From: REEB506 sp040381035
GTDB lineage: Bacteria; Pseudomonadota; Alphaproteobacteria; Caulobacterales; Aquidulcibacteraceae
DNA: 64,000 bases
Assembly: GCA_040381035.1 (NCBI GenBank)
Contig: JBEIHY010000004.1
Span: forward strand, 1-64,000
Reading direction: 5' to 3'
Part shown: positions 1 through 8,705 of the stretch, in pieces
Layout: each line of letters starts with the position of its first letter
Position numbering within the stretch: position 1 is the first letter of the stretch
Program-made: the position numbers and the translations under genes
The notes under the pieces: model-generated
Told to the model about the DNA's origin: nothing
The model's input: only the letters and a program-made list of their open reading frames with translations
Database searches by the model: none

Positions 1-448
1 GTGCCCCCCCCTGCTCACGGCGCTGCCAACCCCGTTGATCGGCGGCTTTGCCCCCCGCCGCTCATGGCTCTGCGACCCCTGGTTCTCCGCGGCTTTGCCG
101 CCCCCCGCGAACGGCGCTGCCACCCCCGGTGACCGGGGGCTTCGCCCCCCGCAGCGCATGGCGCTGCGAACCCAGGTGAGCCGCGGCTTTGCCGCCCGCA
201 GCGCACGGCGCTGCGAACCCCGGTGATCCGCGGCTTTGCCGCGGTGGGATCGCGAAGAACAAACTCGTCGATAAGGCCAAGAACTGACGGCGCAGCTGGG
301 CCGACCTCAAGACAACAACCCGCTTGGATCACGACGGGCTCGCCGGCAACGTCGGGGCGCCGCCGCCCCCGCCGCCGCTCGCGGATTGAGATTCTTTGCG
401 CGGCGAGGCGCCGAGCGAGGCTTGATCACCAGCGCCTTTACGCGCGCT
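1..448. other. Gene-free left edge with tandem hairpin repeats
   Basis: No convincing gene lies here. Positions 14-248 are five tandem copies of a roughly 47-bp unit (separate entry). From 249 to 448 the DNA is GC-rich and without a recognised element. A short open stretch on the plus strand ends GIAKNKLVDKAKN-stop at 285-287 and looks protein-like, but upstream it runs into the repeats, so it may be the tail of a gene destroyed by repeat expansion. The minus-strand gene at 449 ends at this region. Confidence 0.6.
14..248. repeat. Five tandem ~47-bp units, each with a GGCTTTGCC hairpin
   Basis: Units start near 14, 61, 109, 155 and 202. Each has the layout: (A/G)CGGCGCTGCGAACCCCGGTGA, then a palindromic core, then CCGCAGCGCA. 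The core is best in the last unit, CCGCGGCTTTGCCGCGG at 228-244, a perfect 7-bp stem with a 3-base loop. Units differ by scattered substitutions, so this is an aged tandem array rather than an assembly stutter. It resembles dispersed hairpin repeats of high-GC alphaproteobacterial intergenic DNA. There are no unique spacers, so it is not a CRISPR. The array may extend past the left edge. Confidence 0.8.
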
Positions 449-922
449 TCACATTCCCAAAGCGCTGCGCAGCTGCGCCACCCACGGCGCAGCTGCGGCG
501 GCCCAGGGCAAAGTCAGCGCGGGCAGGCCGATATAGCCGAGCCCAAACACCAGCGGCACCAGCCGCTCAATATGACTTGCGCCTTTGTTGGGCTTGCCGC
601 CGGTGAACAGCCGCCATTCCTCCGCGATCGGTTGCAGCGGCAGCTTGGCTTCGATGTCGCGCAGGATTTTGTATTTAATGCTGGTCAGGCGGGCATAATG
701 GCTGATGGAGTTCATCCACAGAAAGCAGACAAACGCCATCATCAAAGCGAGCCCCGCAATCGGAGGCGCGGCCATGCCTTCCTTCAACAGAAAGCCCACC
801 CCGCCCAGCCCGGCGACATTGACCGACATGAAGAAATTGTTCGTCGATCGGCGCGCTTCGCGCAGCGTGCGGGCTTCCGCCAGCAGCAGCTCATAGAAGC
901 GGAAATTGGGTTCATCGCTCAT
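449..922 (-). CDS. RipA-like octameric inner-membrane protein
   Basis: A 157-residue membrane protein. It carries the sequence pattern of the RipA / 8xMP family: an N-terminal YELLLAEARTLREARRSTNNFF segment split over residues 11-31, two hydrophobic helices at about 33-47 and 51-72 followed by WMNSISHYARL, a KYKILRDIEAKLP motif near residue 83, an EEWRLF motif, and a last hydrophobic helix near 120-145. Family members form octamers in the inner membrane; their function is poorly known. The start overlaps the stop of the upstream gene ubiG by 4 bp (ATGA), so the two are translationally coupled. Function in this organism cannot be read from the sequence. Confidence 0.75.
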   Translation of the reverse strand: MSDEPNFRFYELLLAEARTLREARRSTNNFFMSVNVAGLGGVGFLLKEGMAAPPIAGLALMMAFVCFLWMNSISHYARLTSIKYKILRDIEAKLPLQPIAEEWRLFTGGKPNKGASHIERLVPLVFGLGYIGLPALTLPWAAAAAPWVAQLRSALGM

Positions 923-1653
923 GGTTTGCCCGCCGCCATCAGATAATTTATCGAAACATCGCGTCCCGCCGCCCAGGTTCGGTGCAGCGGGTTGAGCGTG
1001 AGGCCAACCGGCGGCCGCGGCTTCAGCCCGGCGCGGGCACAGGCGGCGGAAAGCTCTGCCGGCGCCACCAGCTTGGCGTAATTGTGCGTGCCGACCGGCA
1101 GCCAGCGCAATACGCGTTCGGCCGCCACGATCGCCAGCGCATAGGCCTGTGGCGTGCGATTGATCGTCGACAAGATCAACACGCCGCCAGGGCGCAATGT
1201 GCGGGCGGCGGCGGCGAGGAAGGCGTCGAGATCGGCAACATGCTCAACGATTTCCAGCGCCAAAGCAACGTCAAAGCCGCCGGCGAGATCGCCCGGCAGA
1301 TCCTCAGGAACCCCAACGCGGTAATCAATCGCAAGCCCGCAAGCGTCGGCATGCAGGCGCGCGACCTGGATGGTTTCCTCCGCCGCGTCCAGCGCGGTGA
1401 TGGTCGCGCCCAAGCGGGCCATCGGCTCGGTGACGAGCCCGCCGCCGCAGCCTAGGTCAATCAGCTTAAGCCCGGCCAACATTCGCGGCCCGCGCGTGCT
1501 CAGGGCGAAATGGTCGCCGATCATGTCGCGGATAACGCCGAGGCGGGCCGGGTTCATCTTGTGCAGCGGCGCGAACGGGCCATCGGGCGCCCACCAGCTG
1601 TCGGCGATGCGGGCGAACTTGGCGGCCTCGGCGGGGTCGAGTGTGGCGGTCAT
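919..1653 (-). CDS. ubiG: Ubiquinone biosynthesis O-methyltransferase UbiG
   Basis: A 244-residue class I SAM-dependent methyltransferase. UbiG performs both O-methylations of ubiquinone biosynthesis. The N-terminus has the diagnostic FARIADSWWAPDGPFAPLHKMN signature (split here: residues 14-20 and 21-34), and motif I, LIDLGCGGGL, is at residues 63-72. VALALEIVEHV and GGVLILSTINRT later in the protein are also typical. It diverges from lysC across a 203-bp gap (1654-1856), a common alphaproteobacterial arrangement, and is coupled to the RipA-like gene downstream. ubiE and ubiB of the same pathway lie at 55.4-57.6 kb. Confidence 0.95.
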   Translation of the reverse strand: MTATLDPAEAAKFARIADSWWAPDGPFAPLHKMNPARLGVIRDMIGDHFALSTRGPRMLAGLKLIDLGCGGGLVTEPMARLGATITALDAAEETIQVARLHADACGLAIDYRVGVPEDLPGDLAGGFDVALALEIVEHVADLDAFLAAAARTLRPGGVLILSTINRTPQAYALAIVAAERVLRWLPVGTHNYAKLVAPAELSAACARAGLKPRPPVGLTLNPLHRTWAAGRDVSINYLMAAGKP

Positions 1654-1856
1654 CGGCTCACCATGACCGGGAAGCGGGCGCGGTCAAGCGGTGGCCAAGC
1701 GCGCGCCAGGGTGATAGACGCCGCGGCGCCGGCGCCCGTGGCTTGGGCGGATCGTGGCGCAGCTTGGCTGCGCGCCGCGGCGAAGGCTTTCGTTGGACGC
1801 CGAACTGGGGTTCAACAGATGCTGGATTGTCAATCTTCGGCGTGGGATAGCGGCGC

Positions 1857-3098
1857 ATGGCGCGGTTGGTGATGAAGTTCGGCGGCACGTCCGTGGGCGA
1901 TGTGGAGCGCATCCGCCGGGTCGCGCGCATCGTTGCGGCTGAACGACAGGTGGGGCGGCCGCTGGCGGTGGTGGTGTCGGCGATGTCGGGCGAGACCGAC
2001 AAGCTCGTCAAGCTTGCGCGCGATGCCGGCCATGGCCTCAATGAGGGTTTCGACGACGAATATGATGTGGTCGTCGCATCCGGCGAGCAGGTCACGACTG
2101 GGCTTCTGGCGCTGGCGCTGCGCGCGCAAGGGGTGCCGGCGCGGTCTTGGCAGAATTGGCAGATCCCGATCTTTTCCGATGCCGCCCATGCCAAAGCGCG
2201 GGTGGATTCAGTCATTGAAAGCGCGCTTGGGCCGGCCATGGATGGCGGCGAAGTCGCGGTCATCCCCGGCTTTCAAGCGATCACCCATGCCCAGCGGATC
2301 ACCACATTGGGCCGCGGCGGGTCTGACACCTCGGCGGTGGCGATGGCGGCGGCGCTCAAGGCCGAGCGTTGCGACATCTATACCGACGTCGATGGCGTTT
2401 ACACCACCGACCCCCGGATCGTGCCCAAGGCCCAGCGCATCCCGAAAATCAGCTATGAAGAAATGCTGGAGATGGCCTCGCTGGGGGCCAAGGTGTTGCA
2501 AACCCGCTCGGTCGAGCTCGCCATGGCGCAGCGCGTGCCGGTGCGGGTGTTGTCGAGTTTTGTCGAACCGGGGCAACCCAATCCCGGCACAATTGTCTGC
2601 GATGAGGATGAGATCGTGGAAAAGCAGATCGTTTCCGGCGTCGCCTATTCGCGCGACGAGGCCAAAGTCAGCCTGCTTGGCGTGCCGGACAATCCCGGCG
2701 TGGCGGCCGAGATTTTCGGTGCACTGGCTGAGGCCAATGTCAATGTCGATATGATCGTGCAGAGCGCCGCGCGCACCGAAGGCCGCCAGAATATCATTTT
2801 TACTTGCCCGGAGCGCGACGCCGCGCGCGCCCGCGATGTGCTGAAGGCTCGCCCGGCCCTTGCTGGGGTCGAGCAGATCGCCATCCGCGCCGATGTCGCC
2901 AAGGTGTCGGTGATCGGCATCGGGATGCGCAGCCAGGTCGGGGTGGCGAAAACCATGTTCGCCGCGCTCGCCGGCCGCAGCATCAATATCGAAGCCATCG
3001 CCACCAGCGAGATCAAAATTTCGGTGCTGATTGACGCCGCCTATACCGAACTGGCGGTGCGGGCATTGCACACGGCTTACGGATTGGACGCCGCCTGA
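1857..3098 (+). CDS. lysC: Aspartate kinase
   Basis: A 413-residue monofunctional aspartokinase: L-aspartate plus ATP gives aspartyl phosphate, the first step to lysine, methionine and threonine. Residues 6-14 MKFGGTSVG are the nucleotide-binding start of the amino-acid kinase fold; GRGGSDTSAV and CDIYTDVDGVYTTDPR are the aspartate-site motifs. Two ACT domains follow (about 267-335 and 348-410), the usual feedback-sensing module. Length is normal. The ATG at 1857 sits directly before the kinase fold, so the start is well supported. Next gene ptsP follows after about 50 bp, a conserved alphaproteobacterial pairing. Confidence 0.97.
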   Translation: MARLVMKFGGTSVGDVERIRRVARIVAAERQVGRPLAVVVSAMSGETDKLVKLARDAGHGLNEGFDDEYDVVVASGEQVTTGLLALALRAQGVPARSWQNWQIPIFSDAAHAKARVDSVIESALGPAMDGGEVAVIPGFQAITHAQRITTLGRGGSDTSAVAMAAALKAERCDIYTDVDGVYTTDPRIVPKAQRIPKISYEEMLEMASLGAKVLQTRSVELAMAQRVPVRVLSSFVEPGQPNPGTIVCDEDEIVEKQIVSGVAYSRDEAKVSLLGVPDNPGVAAEIFGALAEANVNVDMIVQSAARTEGRQNIIFTCPERDAARARDVLKARPALAGVEQIAIRADVAKVSVIGIGMRSQVGVAKTMFAALAGRSINIEAIATSEIKISVLIDAAYTELAVRALHTAYGLDAA

Positions 3099-3147
3099 GC
3101 TGCGCCTTGCCCTCTATGCCGGCGCTGCCGCGCTGGAGCTTATCGCT

Positions 3148-5412
3148 GTGGTAAACGCGGCCACAGGCGGCGGCGCGCGGGTGATCCTGCGCAAGCTGCG
3201 CGAAATCATGGCCCAGGGCGAAAGCGCCCAGGAACGCTTGAACGCGCTGGTGCGGATGATCGCTGCAACGGTGGTGGCCGATGTCTGTTCCATCTATCTG
3301 CGTCGCGGCGAGGTCTTTGAGCTGTTCGCCACGGAGGGCCTGCGCGCGGACGCGGTGCACCGCACGCGACTCGCATCGGGTGAGGGGCTGGTTGGCCTTG
3401 TTGGCGAAACCGGCCGGCCGCTGAATTTGGCGGATGCCCCCCAGCACCCGAAATTCAGCTATCGCCCGGAAACCGGCGAAGACCCGTTCAATGCATTTCT
3501 CGGTGTCCCGATCATCCGCTCGGAGCGCGTGTTTGGCGTGCTGGTGGTGCAAAACCGCGTCGCCAAGACCTATGGCGAGGATGAGGTTGAGGCGCTGCAA
3601 ACCATCGCCATGGTGTTGGCCGAAATGGTCGCGGCGCAAGGCTTTGGCGATCTCAGCGGCTTTCAGGATTTGGAGGCCCGCGCCTCGCGCCCGGAACGGC
3701 TGATTGGCAAGGCGTTCAGCGAAGGCCTGATGATCGGCACCGCGGTGCTGCATGAGCCGCACGCCCCGCTTGGCCGGGTGATCGCGGATGATCCGAATAA
3801 GGAGCTGGTGCGGCTCGATGAGGCGCTCGCCTATGTCCGCAAGCAGGTGGCCGCCATGATCGATGGCGATCAGGGCCGGATCAGCGGCGTCTCGCGCGAA
3901 GTGCTGGAGACGTTCCAGCTCCTGGCGCTGGATCGCGGCTGGGAGATGCGCCTGAAGGACGGCATACGTTCCGGGCTGTCGGCGGAAGCGAGTGTGGAGC
4001 GGGTGCGCCAAGAACACCGCGCCAAGTTCCAGGCCGCCAAGGATCCTTATCTGCGCGATCGCCTGCACGATTTTGAAGACCTTGATAATCGCCTGCTGCG
4101 CGCGCTTGCCAAAGAGGACGGGCCGGGCGATCGGAAATTGCCAGATGACGCAGTGCTGATCGCGCGCGATTTGGGGCCGGCCGAGTTGCTCGAATACGAT
4201 GCGTCGAAGCTGAAAGGTCTGGCGCTGGAGGAGGGCGGCGCCTCCTCGCACGCGGCCATTGTCGCGCGCGCCATTGGCATTCCCATGGTGGGACGTTTAA
4301 GCGGTTTGCTGTCCCGGATTGAGCCGGGCGATTCCCTCATCCTCGATGGCGAACGCGGCGAAGTGCATTTGCGGCCTGGCCCGGATCTGCTCAGCGCCTA
4401 TCGCCATCGCCTGGAGTTGCGTTCGGAACGTACGCTCGAATTTGCCCGCCTGCGCGACCAGCCGGCAACCACCCGCGACGGCCGCAAGGTCTGCCTGCTG
4501 CTCAATGCCGGGCTGATGCTTGACGTGCAGCATCTGGCCGACGCCGGCGCGGAAGGCATTGGCCTGTTTCGCACGGAATTTCAGTTCATGGTGTCGGAAA
4601 CGCTGCCGCGGCTGGAAAGCCAGCGGAAGCTCTATCGCGATGTGCTGGAAGCCGCAGGGGAACGGCCGGTGACGTTCCGCACGCTTGATCTCGGGGGCGA
4701 CAAGGTCTTGCCGTATATGGCGGCGGAACGTGAGGAAAATCCAGCGCTTGGCTGGCGCGCGGTGCGGATTGGCTTGGACCGGCCGGGGCTGCTGCGCTAC
4801 CAGCTGCGGGCCTTGATCGCAGCCGCCGAAGGACGCTGGCTGCGGGTGATGTTTCCCCTGGTGACGACCGTGGCGGAATTTGACGCCGCCCGCGCTTTGG
4901 CCGACCGCGAATTGGCTTGGGCCAAAAAGCATGGCGCGCAAGGCCCGGCCAAGGTCGAGATCGGAGCCATGCTGGAAAGCCCGGCCTTGGTGTACCAGAT
5001 CGCCCACCTGGCCGGCCGGGCTGACTTTTTGTCGATCGGCACCAATGATTTGATGCAATATTTCTTTGCCGCGGATCGCAACAATGCACGCATGGCCGAC
5101 CGCTATGACATTCTGTCGCCGCCGGCTTTGCACCTGCTGAACGACATTCGCCAGGCTGCCGCAGTCGCCCAGGTGCCCTTGACCATTTGCGGCGAGGCGG
5201 CGGGCCGGCCCTTGGAGGCGATGGCGTTGATTGCGCTCGGCTTCACCCGGTTGTCGATGCCGGCTTCGGGCGTTGGGCCGGTCAAGCGCATGGCCCGCGC
5301 GCTCGACGCGCTGCACCTGCAAGGAGAGTTGGCACGCTGGATGGACACGCCCAAAAGCTCAATCCGTTCAGAGCTTTCAGAATTTGCGGAGCAGCAGCGG
5401 GTGCCGCTGTAA
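3148..5412 (+). CDS. ptsP: PTS-Ntr enzyme I (phosphoenolpyruvate-protein phosphotransferase)
   Basis: Enzyme I of the nitrogen-type PTS: autophosphorylates from PEP and passes phosphate to NPr. Order of domains: N-terminal GAF (about residues 20-160), enzyme I N-domain with the phospho-histidine in SSHAAIVARA (His about 368), and the PEP-binding TIM barrel with FRTEF, IGTNDLMQY and the active-site ICGEAAG cysteine (about 681). The frame is open back into lysC, but a start there would overlap lysC by about 68 bp; the GTG at 3148 with GGAG 10 bases upstream is preferred, with GTG 3181 and ATG 3208 as alternatives. No NPr or EIIA-Ntr gene is in the window. Confidence 0.93.
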   Translation: MVNAATGGGARVILRKLREIMAQGESAQERLNALVRMIAATVVADVCSIYLRRGEVFELFATEGLRADAVHRTRLASGEGLVGLVGETGRPLNLADAPQHPKFSYRPETGEDPFNAFLGVPIIRSERVFGVLVVQNRVAKTYGEDEVEALQTIAMVLAEMVAAQGFGDLSGFQDLEARASRPERLIGKAFSEGLMIGTAVLHEPHAPLGRVIADDPNKELVRLDEALAYVRKQVAAMIDGDQGRISGVSREVLETFQLLALDRGWEMRLKDGIRSGLSAEASVERVRQEHRAKFQAAKDPYLRDRLHDFEDLDNRLLRALAKEDGPGDRKLPDDAVLIARDLGPAELLEYDASKLKGLALEEGGASSHAAIVARAIGIPMVGRLSGLLSRIEPGDSLILDGERGEVHLRPGPDLLSAYRHRLELRSERTLEFARLRDQPATTRDGRKVCLLLNAGLMLDVQHLADAGAEGIGLFRTEFQFMVSETLPRLESQRKLYRDVLEAAGERPVTFRTLDLGGDKVLPYMAAEREENPALGWRAVRIGLDRPGLLRYQLRALIAAAEGRWLRVMFPLVTTVAEFDAARALADRELAWAKKHGAQGPAKVEIGAMLESPALVYQIAHLAGRADFLSIGTNDLMQYFFAADRNNARMADRYDILSPPALHLLNDIRQAAAVAQVPLTICGEAAGRPLEAMALIALGFTRLSMPASGVGPVKRMARALDALHLQGELARWMDTPKSSIRSELSEFAEQQRVPL

Positions 5413-5520
5413 ACAGCCTACTAACTTTAGGCGTAAAACATTGTCCTACCGGCCCGAAGCACGATATGCAGAAAGCGGCGCAGAAATTGCCTCGCCGGCT
5501 GCGCAAGGCGGCGACAAAGC

Positions 5521-6540
5521 ATGGGACAGATTATGTTTCAGACACCGGGTTCGACCAACCCCGGCGATGAACCGGGTCGGGCAAACGTCCCGCAGACGGC
5601 GGCTGTGCGCTTGGCGCCGGCGGACATTCTCGGCCCTGATCTTGGCGCTGGCCTGCGCGCTGGGGACAAATTGTCGTGCGTGCGCCAGGGGCGCGGCCTG
5701 ACTCTCGAAGACGTTGCCCGCGCTTTGATGATGCCCGCGCTTTATGTTGAGGCGCTCGAGAGCATGAACGTCAAGCTATTGCCCGGCACCGGCTATGTCG
5801 CGCCCTATTTGAAGCGCTATGCCGGCTTTCTCGGATTCACGGTTACAGAAGCCGAAGCGCTGACGGCGCAGTTCCGCTCGGAATCGGCGCTTGCCCGCGA
5901 AGGCGCCCAACCGCAGGTGCGTAACCCCCATTCCAAGCCGCGCCAAGAGCGGCCGTGGATTTGGGCGGCGGCCATTGCAGCGGTTGCCGTGAGCTTTGTC
6001 AGCGTCAAAGCCTTCAATGCCGCCAAAGACCCGCGCGATCTGCGCGCCGCACAGCGTGCGCCGGCCGCAGCGCCAGCCCCTGCCCCCTCGCCGCCGCCTG
6101 TGCTGGCGCAGGCGGCCGTGAAGCTGGAGCTGCGCGCGGTTGCGGCCGAAAAGCTCGATGTGCGTGGCGAAGACGGCACCGTTTTCTATTCCCGCCAGAT
6201 GCAGCCCGGTGACGGCTATTTGCCCGAAATCGGGGCCAATTGGGTGGTTCACACCCAGAATGGCGGGGCCTTCTTGGTGGTCGTTGACGGCCATGTTGTC
6301 GGCCCCCTCGGGGAAGAGGGCAGCCAGGTGCTGGGCCGGCCGGTCGACAAAATCCTCGCCACCGCGCAGGCAGGCCTGCTCCAGCCCGCCAAACCGGCCG
6401 CGACCGCCGCCGCGCCGCCGCGCCGGCCCAAACCTGCGCCGCCGGCCGCGGCGGCGTCCGGCGGCGGCCAGCCGCCGGTGTCCGCTGAAGGCATCGGCGC
6501 CCCGCCGCCGAGCGCCCAGGCCGTCGGGGTCGCAGGATAA
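5521..6540 (+). CDS. RodZ-like helix-turn-helix membrane protein
   Basis: 339 residues. An N-terminal RodZ-type helix-turn-helix (about 50-110, with LTLEDVARAL and GTGYVAPYLKRYAGFLG), a single transmembrane helix at about 145-162, an Ala/Pro-rich linker and a C-terminal DUF4115-like beta domain (about 200-285), ending in a Pro/Ala-rich tail. This architecture is that of RodZ, which links MreB to the cell-wall elongation machinery; alphaproteobacterial members next to ispG are usually annotated this way but have not all been shown to act as RodZ. The start could be ATG 5521 or ATG 5533. The next gene ispG lies 125 bp away past a palindromic repeat. Confidence 0.82.
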   Translation: MGQIMFQTPGSTNPGDEPGRANVPQTAAVRLAPADILGPDLGAGLRAGDKLSCVRQGRGLTLEDVARALMMPALYVEALESMNVKLLPGTGYVAPYLKRYAGFLGFTVTEAEALTAQFRSESALAREGAQPQVRNPHSKPRQERPWIWAAAIAAVAVSFVSVKAFNAAKDPRDLRAAQRAPAAAPAPAPSPPPVLAQAAVKLELRAVAAEKLDVRGEDGTVFYSRQMQPGDGYLPEIGANWVVHTQNGGAFLVVVDGHVVGPLGEEGSQVLGRPVDKILATAQAGLLQPAKPAATAAAPPRRPKPAPPAAAASGGGQPPVSAEGIGAPPPSAQAVGVAG

Positions 6541-6541
6541 A

Positions 6542-6586
6542 GCATCGTCCCGGAAAGTGGAGCGCGGTTTTCGGTAAAGTCGATGC
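6542..6586. repeat. Imperfect palindromic intergenic repeat (copy 1)
   Basis: Outer arms GCATCG (6542-6547) and CGATGC (6581-6586) flank GGAAAGTGG and CGGTTTTCGGT, which pair imperfectly. The same layout, with arms CCGCATTC and GAATGCGG around GGAAAAGTG and CGGTTTTCCG, recurs at 62419-62461. This is the pattern of a dispersed REP-like palindrome family found between genes in many alphaproteobacteria. Here it separates the RodZ-like gene from ispG. Confidence 0.7.
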
Positions 6587-6665
6587 GCGAATGAGAACTC
6601 CGACCTACTGCCCAAAGGCCGGGAAAGCGTCTATCTAGGGTCCGTAATCGAAGGACGCATCAGTC

Positions 6666-7799
6666 ATGGCCGATAGCGGCGGCAAAGACCTGCACCAAAT
6701 TCGCCCCTGGCGGCGGATCGTACGACGCAAGAGCCGGCAGATCATGGTCGGCAAGGTGGCGGTCGGGGGTGATGCGCCGATCAGCGTTCAGACCATGACG
6801 AACACCCCGACGACGGACGTGGGCGCCACCATTGATCAAATCCGCCGCTGCGAAGAAGCGGGCGTCGACATCATCCGCGTCTCTTGCCCGGATGAAGATT
6901 CAACCGCCGCCCTGGCCGCTATCGTGCGGGCGGCCAGTGTGCCCATCGTTGCCGACATTCACTTCCACTATCGCCGCGCCATCGAAGCGGCGGTAGCGGG
7001 TGCTGCGTGCCTGCGGATCAATCCGGGCAATATTGGCGCTGCCGATCGCGTGCGCGATGTGGTGCAGGCGGCCAAGGATCATGGCTGCGCCATCCGCATC
7101 GGCGTCAATGCCGGCTCGTTGGAAGCGGATTTGCTGGAAAAATATGGCGAGCCGTGCCCGGAAGCGATGGTCGAAAGCGCTTTGGACCACGCCAATATTC
7201 TGCGCGACCATGATTTTCACGATTTCAAGATCAGCGTGAAGGCGTCGGACGCATTCTTGACGGTGGCGGCCTATTCGGCGCTGGCCGAGGCGATTGATTG
7301 CCCGCTGCATCTGGGCGTCACCGAAGCCGGGCCGCAGCGCATCGGCACGATCAAGTCCTCGATCGCCATGGGCAATCTGTTGTGGGCCGGGATCGGCGAT
7401 ACGATCCGGGTGTCGCTGGCGGCCGAGCCTGAGGAAGAAGTGCGCGTCGGCCACGATATCCTGAAATCGCTGGGTCTGCGCGCGCGCGGCGTCAACATCA
7501 TTGCGTGCCCAAGCTGCGCGCGGCAGGGCTTTGACGTGATCCGCACCGTTGAAGAGCTGGAGCGGCGCCTCGCCCACATCGCGGAGCCGATGTCGCTGTC
7601 GATCATCGGGTGCGTGGTCAATGGCCCCGGCGAAGCGCTGATGACCGATCTTGGCTTTACCGGCGGTGGCAAGGGGGCCGGGATGGTCTATGCCGCCGGC
7701 AAGCAAAGCCACAAGCAGGACAATGCCGGCATGGTCGAGCATATCGTTGAACTGGTCGAAAAGCGCGCCGCCGAAGTCCGCGCCGCCGCGGCCCCATGA
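6666..7799 (+). CDS. ispG: 4-hydroxy-3-methylbut-2-en-1-yl diphosphate synthase (IspG)
   Basis: 377 residues. IspG converts methylerythritol cyclodiphosphate to HMBPP in the MEP isoprenoid pathway using a [4Fe-4S] cluster. The cluster cysteines are visible in ACPSCAR (near residue 280) and CVVNGPGE (near 318). The N-terminal TIM barrel motifs IMVGKVAVGGDAPISVQTMTN (split over residues 26-46) and LRINPGNIG are present. Its ATGA stop/start overlap with the next gene suggests an operon. Length is normal for the short bacterial form. Confidence 0.97.
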   Translation: MADSGGKDLHQIRPWRRIVRRKSRQIMVGKVAVGGDAPISVQTMTNTPTTDVGATIDQIRRCEEAGVDIIRVSCPDEDSTAALAAIVRAASVPIVADIHFHYRRAIEAAVAGAACLRINPGNIGAADRVRDVVQAAKDHGCAIRIGVNAGSLEADLLEKYGEPCPEAMVESALDHANILRDHDFHDFKISVKASDAFLTVAAYSALAEAIDCPLHLGVTEAGPQRIGTIKSSIAMGNLLWAGIGDTIRVSLAAEPEEEVRVGHDILKSLGLRARGVNIIACPSCARQGFDVIRTVEELERRLAHIAEPMSLSIIGCVVNGPGEALMTDLGFTGGGKGAGMVYAAGKQSHKQDNAGMVEHIVELVEKRAAEVRAAAAP

Positions 7800-8275
7800 T
7801 TGATCCGGCCGCGCTGCCGTTGGGCATGGACGCTGAGGACGTTATCGACGCCTTGGCGCTGGCCCGCGACAATCTGGAGCGCTTCGGCGCACTCTTGCCG
7901 TTTGCCATGGCTCTCGGCGGGGACGAGCCGCAGATGGTGGCCACGCTCGACGGCCCGGGCGAGGCAATGCTTGGTCAGCTGTATATCGGTTTGAAAATCG
8001 CCGCCGAGGAGGGCGCCTCGGGCGCCTATGTCATCTCTGAAGGAAGTGCGGCGGAATGGCCGGACGTGCTCTTTGTGTTCGTCGAAACCCGCGCCGGCGG
8101 GGCGGTGCGCGGGGCGGCGCGGTTTCACTGGACGCGCACGCCTTTTGTGCTGTTTGGTCTGCCAGTCCGACGCGGCGCCGTTGCGGTCGATCCCTTCTCA
8201 TGGGAAAGCGTAGCCCGGCGCGTATTTGGGGCAGAGGCGGCCGACGCAGATCACAGGCCCGACCGCCAAGGGTAA
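7796..8275 (+). CDS. Unknown protein, ispG operon
   Basis: 159 residues; I do not recognise the family. It begins MIDPAALPLGMDAEDVIDAL and is acidic and soluble, with no signal peptide or membrane helix. The start overlaps the ispG stop by 4 bp, so it is very probably cotranslated with ispG, and the next unknown gene begins 4 bp after its stop. Coding quality (no internal stop, alphaproteobacterial codon bias, coupled start) supports a real gene. No catalytic motif is visible. Confidence 0.65.
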   Translation: MIDPAALPLGMDAEDVIDALALARDNLERFGALLPFAMALGGDEPQMVATLDGPGEAMLGQLYIGLKIAAEEGASGAYVISEGSAAEWPDVLFVFVETRAGGAVRGAARFHWTRTPFVLFGLPVRRGAVAVDPFSWESVARRVFGAEAADADHRPDRQG

Positions 8276-8279
8276 ATGC

Positions 8280-8705
8280 ATGTCCTCAGAATCCTACATC
8301 AAAGAAACCTACAATTATTTGTTTGAGGCCAGCAAAGGCGCGCTGAACACGGAGCATTCCTTTGCTCCGTTCGGCGCCGGCATCACCGCTTCGGGCGAGC
8401 GCACGCATGTGCGTGTCGACCCCGCGATAAACGTGCCGACCGCCCAGGACTATATCGCGATGATCGTGGCGGCGTTTCAGCGCGATAGCCTGGAGCGCGA
8501 TCTGCGCTGCGCGGGCCTTGCGTTTGACGGCCAGGTGCGGCTGGCCTCAGGCGATGCCGCGCCTGCGGTGTGCATGCATATCGAAGAGCGCGGCGGGGAA
8601 TCGCTGGAAGCCTTTGTGCCCTATGTCCGTGAAGCGCCGGGGCGGGTGACATTCTTCGATCCGATTTTCGCGCCGACGGATTCCGAAATCTTCCACAACC
8701 GCTGA
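8280..8705 (+). CDS. Unknown protein between ispG and prfA
   Basis: 141 residues starting MSSESYIKETYNYLFEASKG; family not recognised. The frame is open a little further upstream, but that would overlap the preceding gene, so ATG 8280 is preferred. The protein is soluble with no membrane segment. The end overlaps prfA by one base (TGATG). It sits in a tight run from ispG to prmC, so it is likely expressed with translation-termination genes, though that does not fix its function. Confidence 0.6.
   Translation: MSSESYIKETYNYLFEASKGALNTEHSFAPFGAGITASGERTHVRVDPAINVPTAQDYIAMIVAAFQRDSLERDLRCAGLAFDGQVRLASGDAAPAVCMHIEERGGESLEAFVPYVREAPGRVTFFDPIFAPTDSEIFHNR

Noticed and set aside
14..248. CRISPR array
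   Set aside because: Units are contiguous with no unique spacers, and no cas genes are present.
243..287. Tail of a gene ending GIAKNKLVDKAKN
   Set aside because: Too short; the upstream frame is repeat DNA with a stop, so no gene can be supported.
3013..4251. 412-codon minus-strand frame
   Set aside because: Antisense to ptsP and the end of lysC; its translation is His/Gln/Arg-rich with no family features.
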